A stretch of 64,000 bases of DNA from Methylobacterium brachiatum (GCF_020523825.1 NZ_JAJALK010000002.1:310001-374000), one strand, 5' to 3'; positions 1 through 8,902 are shown, counted from the stretch's first letter. Made by a program: numbers and translations. The notes: a model not told the origin generated them from the letters alone.

Positions 1-9
1 AGCGCGAAC

Positions 10-2283
10 ATGGAATCAGGCACGCGGGACGCCCAACCGATCCTCGGGACGGCCCGGACCCGGGTCGAGGGCCCCGACAAGGTGACCGGCCGGGCGCTCT
101 ACGCCTCCGACCGCCCCGGGCCGGAGACGATGGCCCGCGCCGCCCTGGTCACCAGCACCATCGCGTGCGGCCGGATCACCGGGTTCGACCTCGGTGCCGC
201 CGAGCGGGTGCCGGGGGTGCTGGGGATCTTCACCCACCGGGACTTCGCCGGGGCGGTGGCACCGGTGAAGCACCTGATGGCCGGCGGCTACGCCAACAGC
301 TCGCACCGGCCGCTCGATTCCGACGCGGTCGCCTATGCCGGCCAGATCGTGGCCCTGGTGGTGGCGACGAGCCAGGAGGCCGCCGAGGAGGCGGCCGGCG
401 CGGTGCGGGTCGCCTACGCGGAGGAGCCCGCCGCCGGCGGCTTCGACGCGCCGGGGGCCGAGACCGTCCGGCTGGCGGACCTCAAGGCCCAGCACGAGGA
501 CATTGCCCGGGGCGACGCCGAGGCCGGGTTGCGAGCGGCCGCGATCCGGATCGAGGCGCGCTACGAGACCCCGGTCCAGCACCACAACCCGATCGAGCTG
601 TTCACCACCCGGGCCGCCTGGGACGGCGACAGGCTCACCGTGCACGAGCCGACCCGCTATGTCGGCGCCGTGCAGCACGGGCTCGCGGCGCAGCTCGGCC
701 TCGATCCCGCGCAGGTGCGGGTCGTGTCCGGGCTGATCGGCGGCCATTTCGGCTCGAAATTCGCGCTGTCGCAGCACACGGCCCTGGTCGCCCTGGCGGC
801 CCGGCGTCTCGGCCGGCCGGTCTCGCTGGTCCCGACCCGGCGGCAATGCTTCACCATCGCCAATTACCGGCCGGAATCGCGCCACGCCATCCGGCTCGGG
901 GCCGAAAGCGACGGTCGGTTCACCGCCCTGGTGCACGAGGCCGAGACGGTCACGTCGCGGTTCGACCCGTTCGTCATGGAGGGGGCCGAGGTCACGGCGA
1001 GCCTCTATGCCTGCCCGGCGATCCGGACCGAGGAGCGGGCGGTGCGGGTCGACCGCAACACCCCGGGGCCGATGCGGGCGCCCCCGGAGGTGCCCTACCT
1101 GTTCGCCCTGGAGAGCGCCGTCGACGAGATGGCCGTGGCCCTCAGGATGGACCCGATCGCCTTGCGGCGGCGCAACGACACCGCGATCGATCCGGTCTCC
1201 GGCAAGCCGTTCTCGACCCGGCCGCTCATGGCCTGCTTCGACGCGGGCGCGCGGGCCTTCGGCTGGGCGCGGCGGGCGCCGCGTCCGGGGACGATGCGGG
1301 ACGGGCCCTGGCGCGTGGGCCTCGGCTGCGCGGCCTCGGTGCGGCCGGTGAAGATCGCGGCCGCGACCCTGCGGGTGCGGCTGAACCCGGACGGGACCGC
1401 GGAGGTCGCCTGCGCCCATCACGAGATCGGCAACGGCATCACCACGCTGCTGGCCATGGGGGCGGCCGAGGGCCTCGGCGTGCCGGTCGAGCGGGTGACG
1501 GTCCGGCTCGGCGACACGGCGCTGCCGGCGGCCGGCATCTCGGGTGGGTCGAGCACGACCACGAGCCTGATGAACGCCCTGGCCCTCGGCTGCGGGCAGA
1601 TCCGCGAAAGCCTGGCCCAAGCGGTGACCACCTCCGGCGGCCGTCTCGCCGGGCGGGACCCGGGCGCCCTGTCGCTGGCGGGCGGGCGGCTTTCAGCCCC
1701 GGACGGCACCGGCCTCGGGCTAACCGAGGCCGTCGGTCCAGCTGGGATCGAGACGCTCGCCGCGTTCGTGCCCGCGGGCGGGGACCGGGAGAAGGCGCTG
1801 GCGGGCCTGCGGCAGGGCCATATCGGGCTCGCCTTCGGCGGCGGCGGGCGCGCGGTCTCCTGGGGGTTCGGGGCGCAGTTCGCGGAGGTCCACATCCATG
1901 GCGAGACGGGAGAGATCCGGGTGGCCCGGCTCACCGGCGCCTTCGCGGCGGGGCGGATCCTCAACCCGCTGACCGCCCGGAGCCAGCTCACCGGCGGGAT
2001 GATCTGGGGCCTCGGCTCGGCGCTGCTGGAAGAGACCGTGCTGGACGGGGCGGCCTACCGCAATCCGGATCTCGCCGAGTATCTCGTCCCAACCTCAGCC
2101 GACGCCCCGGAGGTCGAGGCGCTGCTGGTGCCGGACCCGGACGATCGGGTCGACGCCCTCGGCCTCAAGGGCCTGGGCGAGCTCGGCATCATCGGCGTCA
2201 ACGCCGCCATCGCCAACGCCGTCCATCACGCCACCGGCCGCCGGATCCGCAAGCTGCCGATCCGGCTGGAGGATGTGGCGTGA
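10..2283 (+). CDS. Xanthine dehydrogenase/aldehyde oxidase family, molybdopterin-binding large subunit
   Basis: Large (Mo) subunit of a molybdenum hydroxylase, 757 residues, within the usual 750-790 range of CoxL/XdhA-type chains. The N-terminal hammerhead domain begins with the typical R-V-E-G-P-D-K-V-T-G segment (residues 18-27). GPMRAPPEVPY near residue 352 occupies the place of the substrate-channel arginine loop, and KGLGELG near residue 719 carries the glutamate that acts as general base in this family. The FAD and 2Fe-2S partner subunits are not downstream, so they are expected just upstream of the window. Substrate cannot be told from sequence; purines, aldehydes and CO all use this fold. 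The CO-dehydrogenase active-site loop with Cys (AYRCSFR) is not seen, so a carbon monoxide role is unlikely. Start is the ATG at base 10. Confidence 0.9.
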   Translation: MESGTRDAQPILGTARTRVEGPDKVTGRALYASDRPGPETMARAALVTSTIACGRITGFDLGAAERVPGVLGIFTHRDFAGAVAPVKHLMAGGYANSSHRPLDSDAVAYAGQIVALVVATSQEAAEEAAGAVRVAYAEEPAAGGFDAPGAETVRLADLKAQHEDIARGDAEAGLRAAAIRIEARYETPVQHHNPIELFTTRAAWDGDRLTVHEPTRYVGAVQHGLAAQLGLDPAQVRVVSGLIGGHFGSKFALSQHTALVALAARRLGRPVSLVPTRRQCFTIANYRPESRHAIRLGAESDGRFTALVHEAETVTSRFDPFVMEGAEVTASLYACPAIRTEERAVRVDRNTPGPMRAPPEVPYLFALESAVDEMAVALRMDPIALRRRNDTAIDPVSGKPFSTRPLMACFDAGARAFGWARRAPRPGTMRDGPWRVGLGCAASVRPVKIAAATLRVRLNPDGTAEVACAHHEIGNGITTLLAMGAAEGLGVPVERVTVRLGDTALPAAGISGGSSTTTSLMNALALGCGQIRESLAQAVTTSGGRLAGRDPGALSLAGGRLSAPDGTGLGLTEAVGPAGIETLAAFVPAGGDREKALAGLRQGHIGLAFGGGGRAVSWGFGAQFAEVHIHGETGEIRVARLTGAFAAGRILNPLTARSQLTGGMIWGLGSALLEETVLDGAAYRNPDLAEYLVPTSADAPEVEALLVPDPDDRVDALGLKGLGELGIIGVNAAIANAVHHATGRRIRKLPIRLEDVA

Positions 2284-2454
2284 GGCGATCACTCAACGGA
2301 AGATCGTTCTGAGAAAGCCTGGAACGACGCAGGTCCTGCTGCGATCGATGATGCAGCCAGGGCAGGATAGACCGCCGTTTCATCCCGGGGCGCCGGAGGC
2401 GAACCCGGGATGACGTGGTGGATGATCGAGGCAACCGAAACATTTTCGGGCTCT

Positions 2455-2480
2455 GAAAAGCCCTCCCCGGGGAGGGCTCA
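2455..2480 (-). terminator. Rho-independent terminator of the aldo/keto reductase (lar) unit
   Basis: A perfect 20-bp palindrome (arms AGCCCTCCCC and GGGGAGGGCT, 2459-2478) is followed on the minus strand by TTTT. It lies 18 bases past the aldo/keto reductase stop codon, where an end of transcription is expected. Confidence 0.7.
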
Positions 2481-2495
2481 CTTCGCCTTAAAACC

Positions 2496-3605
2496 CTACT
2501 CCATCGTCGGCGCGAGCTTCTTCACGCTCTGCACGTCCTCGCCGAGCCAGGCCGCGTTCTTGGCGGTGCCGTCGAAGGTCGCGCTCGTCTTGAACAGCTC
2601 GTACTTGCCCTCCAGCGCGTAGGGCTTCGAGCGCGACAGCAATTCGGCCACCGTCGCCTTGTCCATCGGCTTGAAGGTCTTCACCGCCTCGAAGGCCTGG
2701 TCGAGGTCGCGCTGGTTCTGGATGCCGGTGATCACCACCGAGACCGGCAGGTTCAGCGAGAAGTGCAGGTATTCCAGCGGCTTGATCGGCGCGTCGGCTT
2801 TCAGGATCACCCCGTCGCCGAAGGTCTTCATGGCGAGCGGCGCGATGCCCTCGGCCACGAGGTGCGGCAGCACGAGATGGCCGAACGAGCGGAAATGCGC
2901 GTCCATCACGTTGAGCGGCATCTGGCAGGAATCGAAGTGGAAGCCCCGCTCCTGCGCCACCGCCAGCATCTGCAGGTGGATGCGCGGGTCCTTGTGGCCG
3001 GTGAAGCCGATATAGCGCAGCTTGCCCTGCTTCTTGGCCTCGAGGAATCCCTCCATGGCCCCACCCTCCGCGAAGACGCGGTCCGGGTCGTCGTAGCGCA
3101 AGATCTCGTGGTGCTGGACGAGGTCGATCCGGTCCGTGCGCAGGCGCAGGAGCGACTGGTCGATCTGCTTGAGCGCCTCCTCCTTGGTCCGCCCGTCCAT
3201 CTTGGACATGAGGAAGACCTTGTCGCGATAGCCGCCCTGGGCCAGCGCCGCGCCCATGCGCAGCTCGGAGCGGCCGTCGTTGTAGTCCCAGCAATTGTCC
3301 ATGAAGGTGATCCCGCGATCGACGCCTTCGTGGATCAGCCGGGTCGCCTCATCGTCGGTCACCGCGCTCTTGCCGAGGTGGAACCCGCCCATCCCGATCG
3401 CCGAGATCTTTTCCGCGGTCCGTCCGAAGCTGCGGTAGAGCATCTCGCCCCGGCGCTCGCCCGGATCGGTGATCAGCGGCAGGTCGGCCGGGTCCTGGGG
3501 CCGGGTGTTCGGAAGCGGCGGGACGCTCACGGCCGCACCTGCGCTGCCGGCGCCCGCGAGGCCCGCGCCGAGCACGGCGCCCTGGAGGAAGCTGCGGCGT
3601 TCCAT
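2496..3605 (-). CDS. Tat-exported aldo/keto reductase
   Basis: NAD(P)H-dependent oxidoreductase of the aldo/keto reductase superfamily, 369 residues. The start chosen (3605) has GGAG eight bases upstream and opens with MERRSFLQGAVLGAGLAG, a twin-arginine-type signal, so the enzyme probably works in the periplasm; an upstream in-frame start would bury this signal. The catalytic tetrad can be placed: Asp (FMDN) and Tyr (DYND) near residues 102-107, Lys in LMSKMDG near 133, His in VQHHEIL near 164. It begins 55 bases after the larB stop on the same strand and may be the last gene of that operon. An exported AKR must fold with its cofactor before export, which fits Tat. Substrate unknown. Confidence 0.85.
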   Translation of the reverse strand: MERRSFLQGAVLGAGLAGAGSAGAAVSVPPLPNTRPQDPADLPLITDPGERRGEMLYRSFGRTAEKISAIGMGGFHLGKSAVTDDEATRLIHEGVDRGITFMDNCWDYNDGRSELRMGAALAQGGYRDKVFLMSKMDGRTKEEALKQIDQSLLRLRTDRIDLVQHHEILRYDDPDRVFAEGGAMEGFLEAKKQGKLRYIGFTGHKDPRIHLQMLAVAQERGFHFDSCQMPLNVMDAHFRSFGHLVLPHLVAEGIAPLAMKTFGDGVILKADAPIKPLEYLHFSLNLPVSVVITGIQNQRDLDQAFEAVKTFKPMDKATVAELLSRSKPYALEGKYELFKTSATFDGTAKNAAWLGEDVQSVKKLAPTME

Positions 3606-3660
3606 CGGATATCTCCGTTCGGGAGGGGATTCGGTTCGGAGGGTAACGGGTGGCGGGACA

Positions 3661-4341
3661 TCATCGTTCGACCTCCTGGGCGAGGCGGCTCGCCGCGTTG
3701 AGCAGGCGCAGGGCGGCGCAGGCCGCCCCGTAGCCGTTGTCGATATTGACCACCGTGATCCCGGGGGCGCAGCTCGCCAGCACCGCATCGAGGGCCGTGC
3801 GCCCGCCCGCGGCGACGCCGTAGCCCACGGAGGTCGGGACCGCGATCACCGCGCCGGCCACGAGGCCGCCGACCACGCTCGGCAGCGCCGCATCCATGCC
3901 GGCGGCGACGATCACCACCGGATGCGCCCGGATCTCCTCCAGCCGCGTGGTCAGCCGCCACAGGCCGGCGACGCCGACATCGGCGAAGAGCGTCGCGGCC
4001 TGGCCGGCATAGCCGAGCGTGCGCAGGGTCTCCCGGGCGACGGGCACGTCCGAGGTGCCGGCCGCCACCACGGCGACCCGGGCCGGGCCAGCGACAGCCG
4101 GGGGCTGCCCGAACACCGCCGTGCGCGAGACCGGGCAATAGTCGAGCCGCGCCGCAGCCCCGAGCCGGGAGCACTTCTCCGGATCGAGCCGGGTCAGGAG
4201 CAGCGAGGCGCCCCGGTCCCCGGCCGCCGCCAGGATCGCGTCGATCTGCTCAGGGCTCTTGCCGGCACAGAAGATCGCCTCCTCCAGGCCGATCCGCTCG
4301 GGCCGGGCGAAGTCGAGGGTGAATTCGTCCGCGACGCTCAT
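3661..4341 (-). CDS. larB: Nickel pincer cofactor biosynthesis protein LarB
   Basis: LarB carboxylates and hydrolyses nicotinic acid adenine dinucleotide to pyridinium-3,5-biscarboxylic acid mononucleotide, the first step of nickel-pincer nucleotide synthesis. The 226-residue protein has an N-terminal region with LDYCPVSRTAVFG and a PurE-like C-terminal domain. In that domain VAVVAAGTSDVPVA, VVIVAAGMDAALPSVVGGL and AVPTSVGYGVAAGG follow in order, the recognisable LarB/PurE signature. Its ATG overlaps the larE stop by four bases (ATGA), which implies translational coupling. Gene order on the strand is larC-larE-larB. Confidence 0.93.
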   Translation of the reverse strand: MSVADEFTLDFARPERIGLEEAIFCAGKSPEQIDAILAAAGDRGASLLLTRLDPEKCSRLGAAARLDYCPVSRTAVFGQPPAVAGPARVAVVAAGTSDVPVARETLRTLGYAGQAATLFADVGVAGLWRLTTRLEEIRAHPVVIVAAGMDAALPSVVGGLVAGAVIAVPTSVGYGVAAGGRTALDAVLASCAPGITVVNIDNGYGAACAALRLLNAASRLAQEVER

Positions 4342-5150
4342 AAGGGCGAGGCTCCGGTCAGGAAGGCGCTGCCGACCCGGTAGGGGGCGAACCGGACCGG
4401 GCCGGCGAGACGCGGCGGCGCGATCTCCCGGATGCCGGCCCCGAGTTCTTCGCGACGCCCCGGGTCGAGGGCGGCGAGGCTGCCGGGGTCGAGCTCCACC
4501 ACCACGCCCTCGGCCCGCACCCGGCAGCGGACAGCCCGCCGGGCGCCCGTGCCGGCATCGAGGGCGCCCCCGACCAGCCGCTCGACCGCGTGGATGAAGC
4601 CCAGGGTCTCGGGCTCGATCGGGATGCCGGTCTCGACCCGGCTCGACAGGCAGGGCGCGGACGGCAATTCGGCCACGGTCCCGAGGCCGAGGTCGCGGGC
4701 GAGCGCCCGGACGGCTGCCTTGTCGAGGCCCGCCTCCACGTAGGGGTGGCGCACGCCGTGCTCCCGGGCGGCGTCGAGGCCGGGGCGGTACTCGCCGAGA
4801 TCGTCGCGATTGGCGCCCGACAGGATCTGCCGCTCGGTGACGCTGCGGATCGCCCCGTACAGGTTGGTCTTGCAGAAGAAGCAGCGGTTGACCGGGTTGG
4901 CCCGGTAGGCCGGGTCGGCGAACTCGCCGGCCTCGATCACCCGCAGGTCCCAGCCCTCCCGGGCGGCCTCGGCCCGGACCCGCGCGGTCGCCTCGCCGGG
5001 CACGGCGGGGGAGACCGCGTGGACCGCGAGGACCGCGTGCGGCGCCAGGCGGTGGGCGAGGGTGGCCAGCGTCAGGCTGTCGACCCCGCCGCTCACCGCC
5101 ACCGCGACGGGCCCGAGTTCCGCCAGCACGGCTTCGAGCTGCGCGCGCAT
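4338..5150 (-). CDS. larE: ATP-dependent sulfur transferase LarE (three-cysteine type)
   Basis: LarE adenylates the pyridinium carboxylates and replaces them with thiocarboxylates, the second step of nickel-pincer cofactor synthesis. The 270-residue protein has the PP-loop SGGVDS at residues 20-25. Three conserved cysteines are visible: Cys90 and Cys93 in RCFFCK and Cys167 in SAPCLSSR. Known LarE proteins come in two types: one sacrifices a single cysteine sulfur, the other binds a [4Fe-4S] cluster through three cysteines. This set matches the cluster type, an inference from motif only. Its ATG shares one base with the larC stop (TGATG) and its stop overlaps larB, so the three genes are translationally coupled. 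The larger reading frame upstream is a shadow of larC. Confidence 0.93.
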   Translation of the reverse strand: MRAQLEAVLAELGPVAVAVSGGVDSLTLATLAHRLAPHAVLAVHAVSPAVPGEATARVRAEAAREGWDLRVIEAGEFADPAYRANPVNRCFFCKTNLYGAIRSVTERQILSGANRDDLGEYRPGLDAAREHGVRHPYVEAGLDKAAVRALARDLGLGTVAELPSAPCLSSRVETGIPIEPETLGFIHAVERLVGGALDAGTGARRAVRCRVRAEGVVVELDPGSLAALDPGRREELGAGIREIAPPRLAGPVRFAPYRVGSAFLTGASPL

Positions 5151-6469
5151 CACCGGTCCACCTTCGTGATCTCGTGCTTCGTCATCTCCTGCAACGCGAG
5201 GCCCTCGGCCTCGGCCCGCAGGCGCGCCCGCTCCGCCTGGCCCGCCTGGTCCAGGGCGTCGTCGGCCTCGGCCTTGGCGGTGCGCCCGCCCGGCCGGTCG
5301 ACCACCTTGACCCGGACCCGCCGCCCCTCCGGCGCGACCGTCACGGCCTCCCGGTCGAGCACCGCCCGCGCGACCCGGTGGTGGCGCAGCCCGATCGTGG
5401 TGGTCTCGCGGAAGCAGGCCGCGATCGCCGTCTCCAGGCTCTCGGGCTGCACCAGGGCCTGGATATGGGCCATCATCCGGCCCTTCTTGCCCAGGACCGG
5501 CATCTGCACGACGTCGCGCACGCCGGGCTCCGCGCGCAGGCGGTCGAGGCCCATGGCCAGGTCCTCGCCGGACTGGTCGTCGATCTCGAAGGCGATGACG
5601 GCCAGCTCGGCCCGGTCCGGCGGGGATGCGGCCGCCGCGTCGAGCACGAGGGCGCGCAGGCAATTGCTGAGGCCCGGCAGGCTCTTCGTGCCGAAACCGA
5701 TGCCGCTCCGCCCGATCGTGCCGGGGGGCCGGCCGCGCCCGGGCTCATGGCCGCAGAGATGGCGCAGGATCGCGGCGCCGGTAGGCGTCACGCGCTCGCC
5801 CGGTATCCCGTCATCGAGGGTCGAGAAACCTTCGAGCAGGAGCGTGGTGGCGGGGGCCGGCACCGGCAGGGGGCCGTGCTGGGTCCGCACCCGGCCGGAG
5901 CCGAGCGGCAGGGCGGAGACGCTCCAGCTCTGCACCTCGAGGGCGGCGATCAGGTGGGCGGCGGCGACGATGTCGGCGATCGAATCGAAGGCGCCGACCT
6001 CGTGGAACGCCACGGCGTCGACCGCGATGCCGTGGACCCGCGCCTCGGCGTCGGCGAGGTGCCCGAAGATCGCCAGCGCATGCGCCCGGACGGCCGGCGC
6101 GAGCTCCGCTCGCTCCAGCTCCGCGCGGATCTCGGACCAGGGCCGGTGGCCGTGCGGCGCCGGATCGTGCGCATGGCTGTGCGGGTGATCGTGCGGGTGA
6201 TCGTGATCGTGATGATCGTGATGGTGGTGGTCCGCATGGGCGCCGTGGCGATGCGGCGTGGGGACCGTCTCCGCCCCCGGGGCCGAGACCGCGAAGCGCA
6301 GCCCCCGCAGGATGCCGTCATTGTGCTCGGACGCGGCGCAGGCGATGCGCGGATCGACGGCCCGCACGCTCGCGCGCACGCCCTCCAGATGCTCGGGAAA
6401 GGCGTCGAGCAGCGCGGCGGCGAACATGTCGCCGGCCACGCCGCCGAGCGCGTCGAGGTGGATATGCAT
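5150..6469 (-). CDS. larC: Nickel insertase LarC (single-chain), His-rich
   Basis: LarC is the CTP-dependent nickel chelatase that inserts Ni into the dithiocarboxylate intermediate, the last step of the pathway. The 439-residue chain begins MHIHLDALGGVAGDMF, the family start signature, and contains FHEVGAFDSIADI and GERVTPTGAA. A histidine-rich stretch at about residues 73-108 (many HxH, DHH and HDH units) probably binds or buffers nickel. The gene is one continuous frame, unlike Lactiplantibacillus plantarum, where LarC1 and LarC2 are joined by programmed frameshifting. No strong Shine-Dalgarno precedes the ATG. A 10-bp palindrome GAACCGGTTC lies 16 bases upstream (6485-6494) and may be regulatory. 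Confidence 0.93.
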   Translation of the reverse strand: MHIHLDALGGVAGDMFAAALLDAFPEHLEGVRASVRAVDPRIACAASEHNDGILRGLRFAVSAPGAETVPTPHRHGAHADHHHHDHHDHDHPHDHPHSHAHDPAPHGHRPWSEIRAELERAELAPAVRAHALAIFGHLADAEARVHGIAVDAVAFHEVGAFDSIADIVAAAHLIAALEVQSWSVSALPLGSGRVRTQHGPLPVPAPATTLLLEGFSTLDDGIPGERVTPTGAAILRHLCGHEPGRGRPPGTIGRSGIGFGTKSLPGLSNCLRALVLDAAAASPPDRAELAVIAFEIDDQSGEDLAMGLDRLRAEPGVRDVVQMPVLGKKGRMMAHIQALVQPESLETAIAACFRETTTIGLRHHRVARAVLDREAVTVAPEGRRVRVKVVDRPGGRTAKAEADDALDQAGQAERARLRAEAEGLALQEMTKHEITKVDR

Positions 6470-6936
6470 GTGTGTCGGTCGGCCCGAACCGGTTCCTGAT
6501 GCCGCTCAGATCGTCCGCGGCGGGCACAAGGCAAGGGAGGCGGTGCCGGTCCGGCGACGCGGCGTATCGCCGTCACGCCAGACCGGCTCCCCGGCGCACA
6601 GAGGTGCGGGGGCCGGTATCGGAGGTGCGATCCGCCAGGGTTTGAACCCAATTCGCTTGTGCGTCGGGCGTCTGCTTTCGACCCCACCTAGTCGTTCCGG
6701 GTTCCTGAGGCGATGCCCGGAAGCGGACATTGAGCGGGCCACCTCCGTACGACCGGAGTTGGCCGCCGACGGTCAAGCTTGCTGTAGAATGAACAAGCGC
6801 TTGGCGCCTTGTTCAGCTTGGCATTATTAATGATGAAGTCACTTGGTGAACGGGATTTTCAAATCGGCTCGTTTCGAGCGCCCCTTTGAGCACCGAGGCA
6901 GTACCCAGTCTGATCAACTGGGATCAGGAGGCCGTA
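6470..6936. other. Spacer between larC and an orphan membrane protein, with repeat copies
   Basis: No gene is convincing here. It holds the GAACCGGTTC palindrome near the larC start. Two copies of the dispersed GTCCGCTTTC/AAGCGGAC repeat lie at about 6671-6685 (degenerate, TCTGCTTTCG) and 6716-6733. An inverted repeat with arms GAACAAG (6791-6797) and CTTGTTC (6808-6814) stands ahead of the next gene. Base composition becomes visibly AT-richer after 6780. Confidence 0.5.
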
Positions 6937-7491
6937 ATGGCCGCAGCTCAGAGTACCGAACTTCGTTCCGAAAACACTCGTGGATGGCCAAACTGGGCCA
7001 AAGCAGCACGTAAGGCCCTGCTGATCTCCACTGCGCTATCTGTAGGCGCCATCGGCCTCACTGCCTCCTTGGAGAAGCTGGGCTACAATCTTCAGGCGGC
7101 ATGTAATGCGTTTACGTTCTGCGCTGCGAAAGCGCCCCCTCCGCAGATCCCAAACTTTAACAGCGGTTTCATGCCCGGCGGTCGCACGGGCACGGATTTC
7201 TGCATCCCGCTCGCTCAGACTTGGCAGAACAAATACTCCGACTACAACATCCACTGGACAGTCCTCCCCGAAGATATCCGCCGGAAGGGCTGGGGAAAGG
7301 TTGAGTATCAGTACCATTGCGCGTTTGGAGCAACGGAGAAGACCTCGACATCTCAGGTTTACATGAACCGATTCCTCGAGTTCGCTGCCACAAACTACAC
7401 TGCCACCATGACGGCGCTGCTAAGCGTTCTCGCCCTTGCGATCCTCGCGCTGCGCTTTGGACCGCGGCGAGTGTCGGCTACCACGGCCTGA
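6937..7491 (+). CDS. Hypothetical membrane-anchored protein
   Basis: 184-residue protein of unknown function. The start is the ATG at 6937 because a perfect AGGAGG sits five bases before it; an earlier in-frame start at 6886 has none. There is an N-terminal hydrophobic segment (LLISTALSVGAIGLTA) and a second one at the C-terminus (ALLSVLALAILALRF), giving a likely loop of about 110 residues between two membrane helices. That loop has four cysteines (CNAF, FCAAK, DFCIP, YHC) that could form disulfides if it is periplasmic. Codon use is less GC-biased than in neighbours and the gene stands alone between repeats, suggesting acquisition. I do not recognise the family. Confidence 0.65.
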   Translation: MAAAQSTELRSENTRGWPNWAKAARKALLISTALSVGAIGLTASLEKLGYNLQAACNAFTFCAAKAPPPQIPNFNSGFMPGGRTGTDFCIPLAQTWQNKYSDYNIHWTVLPEDIRRKGWGKVEYQYHCAFGATEKTSTSQVYMNRFLEFAATNYTATMTALLSVLALAILALRFGPRRVSATTA

Positions 7492-7521
7492 TCTCAATCC
7501 AATATAATATCGGCAGGAAAT

Positions 7522-7549
7522 AACGGCCTCGCTCACGCGGGGCCGTTTT
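7522..7549 (+). terminator. Rho-independent terminator
   Basis: Stem AACGGCCTCGC / GCGGGGCCGTT (11 pairs, one G-U) with loop TCAC, followed by TTTT. It lies 31 bases after the stop of the membrane protein gene. Confidence 0.85.
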
Positions 7550-8116
7550 GCTGTCGCGGGACCCAATCTCTGTATCAGCTTAAAGCTTGCCGTGTAGAGT
7601 TTAGGGCCGCTCCACCACTTATGAATTCAAGAGCAATGACCCTAACCCAGCAAACTGGCCTGCGGGCCACAAGTCGGGCGGACCACTCCAGTGGGGACGA
7701 ATCAGTAAGGATCGATCGCGGCTTCTTAAATGGCCGAGATTAGTGCGAGGCAGTCAACTTCTCTAGCCCGCACGAAGGTCTGGTTCCCTGATTCCGCGTC
7801 CTGAAAGCAGACCGGCAAAAAGCCACCCACCCCGGTCATTAAGGGACAACCCCGCGGGACTGGATCTGGCCGAAAGCCGTCTGTCCGCTTCGGAGAAAGT
7901 CCGCGGGAAAAGCGGACAACCTGCTACCGACCCAACTCAGCCGCCGGAAGCGCTGCCGGCGTTCCTCCGAAGCGGCCGTTCGTCAGCCGTCCGGCAACTT
8001 CAGCTCGGGGTGGCTTCCAGACCTTCAGCCAAAACCGCCGGAATGATCACTTGTCCCCGACCGCTGCCGTTGGTGCAGAACGGTCGGGCATCGAACTCCT
8101 CCTCTGCGAGATGATG
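7550..8116. other. Gene-free spacer with dispersed repeat copies
   Basis: No reading frame here looks coding. At about 7803-7813, 7882-7893 and 7907-7919 the spacer carries variants of the AAGCGGAC/GTCCGCTT repeat. The stretch 7905-7943 (AAAAGCGGACA followed by CTGCTACCGACCCAACTCAG) is clearly related to 21450-21489. The rest (7560-7800) has no feature I recognise. Confidence 0.5.
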
Positions 8117-8839
8117 TCAGACGAGCCGGGCGCCCCCATCGATGTGTAGGGTCTCGCCGTTCATGAAGCCATTGCTCATCAGGAAGACGACCGCCGCGCC
8201 CGCCTCCTCGGCCGTGCCGAGGCGTCGCTGCGGCAGCTTCTCGGCCAACGCGATCACGTAGGCGTCGCGGTGGGCGCCGAGCGTACGGGCCAGGAGCGGG
8301 GTGTCGGTGGTGCCCGGCGATAAGGTATTCACCCGTATCGGTGCCAGTTCGAGCGCGAGGCCGCGCGCGAACGCCTCCATCGCGGCTGAAGCAGCCGCCA
8401 GCACGGCGGTGCCCTGAGCGCTGGGGCGGTCTGCCAGGGCGCCGGAGATGAAGGTCACGGAGCCGTCCGGCGCAAGTCGGCCGTCCAGGGTGCGCAGCGT
8501 GTGGAGCGCCGCCCAGATCCGCTCGTCGAAGGCCCGCTTGAGGTAGTCAATCTCAGCCTCCAGGATCTTTCCGGCCACGAACGTGCCGGCCAGTAGTACG
8601 AGGTGGTCCACCTGCGGGATGTCGGCGAGCGCCGCAGCGATGGTCTCTGGCCGGGTCACGTCCGCGGCGCGCCAGCCGTTGAAGCCGTTCTCCGCCGCCA
8701 CGCGCTCGGCACCCTCGGCGTTGAAGCCGACCACTATGACCTTGGCGCCCGCGGTATTGGCCTGCTGAGCGGCCGCGAGGCCGATACCCGAGGTACCGCC
8801 GAAGATGACGACGGTGCGGTCCTGGAGAGTGCTGGTCAT
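8117..8839 (-). CDS. SDR-family oxidoreductase lacking the YxxxK active site
   Basis: Short-chain dehydrogenase/reductase fold, 240 residues. The NAD(P)-binding GGTSGIG is at residues 14-20, the catalytic-type serine at about 132 (FISGA), the family segment NTLSPG near 171-176 and the C-terminal [10 protein letters not shown]. The catalytic Tyr and Lys are absent: the place of YxxxK reads LAAAS (147-151), and the NNAG element is LAGT. It may therefore be a non-catalytic or altered SDR; similar atypical SDRs are known in Proteobacteria. It is divergent from a LysR regulator that probably controls it. Confidence 0.85.
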   Translation of the reverse strand: MTSTLQDRTVVIFGGTSGIGLAAAQQANTAGAKVIVVGFNAEGAERVAAENGFNGWRAADVTRPETIAAALADIPQVDHLVLLAGTFVAGKILEAEIDYLKRAFDERIWAALHTLRTLDGRLAPDGSVTFISGALADRPSAQGTAVLAAASAAMEAFARGLALELAPIRVNTLSPGTTDTPLLARTLGAHRDAYVIALAEKLPQRRLGTAEEAGAAVVFLMSNGFMNGETLHIDGGARLV

Positions 8840-8902
8840 GACGATGATCCTTCTCGGCGCCGCGGCTGCAGCGCCTATAGGAAAAAGAATGGATCATCGC
8901 TT

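Noticed and set aside
10..2283. Carbon monoxide dehydrogenase large subunit
   Set aside because: The chain is of the same superfamily, but the active-site loop with the cysteine typical of CoxL was not found, so a general molybdenum hydroxylase is the safer call.
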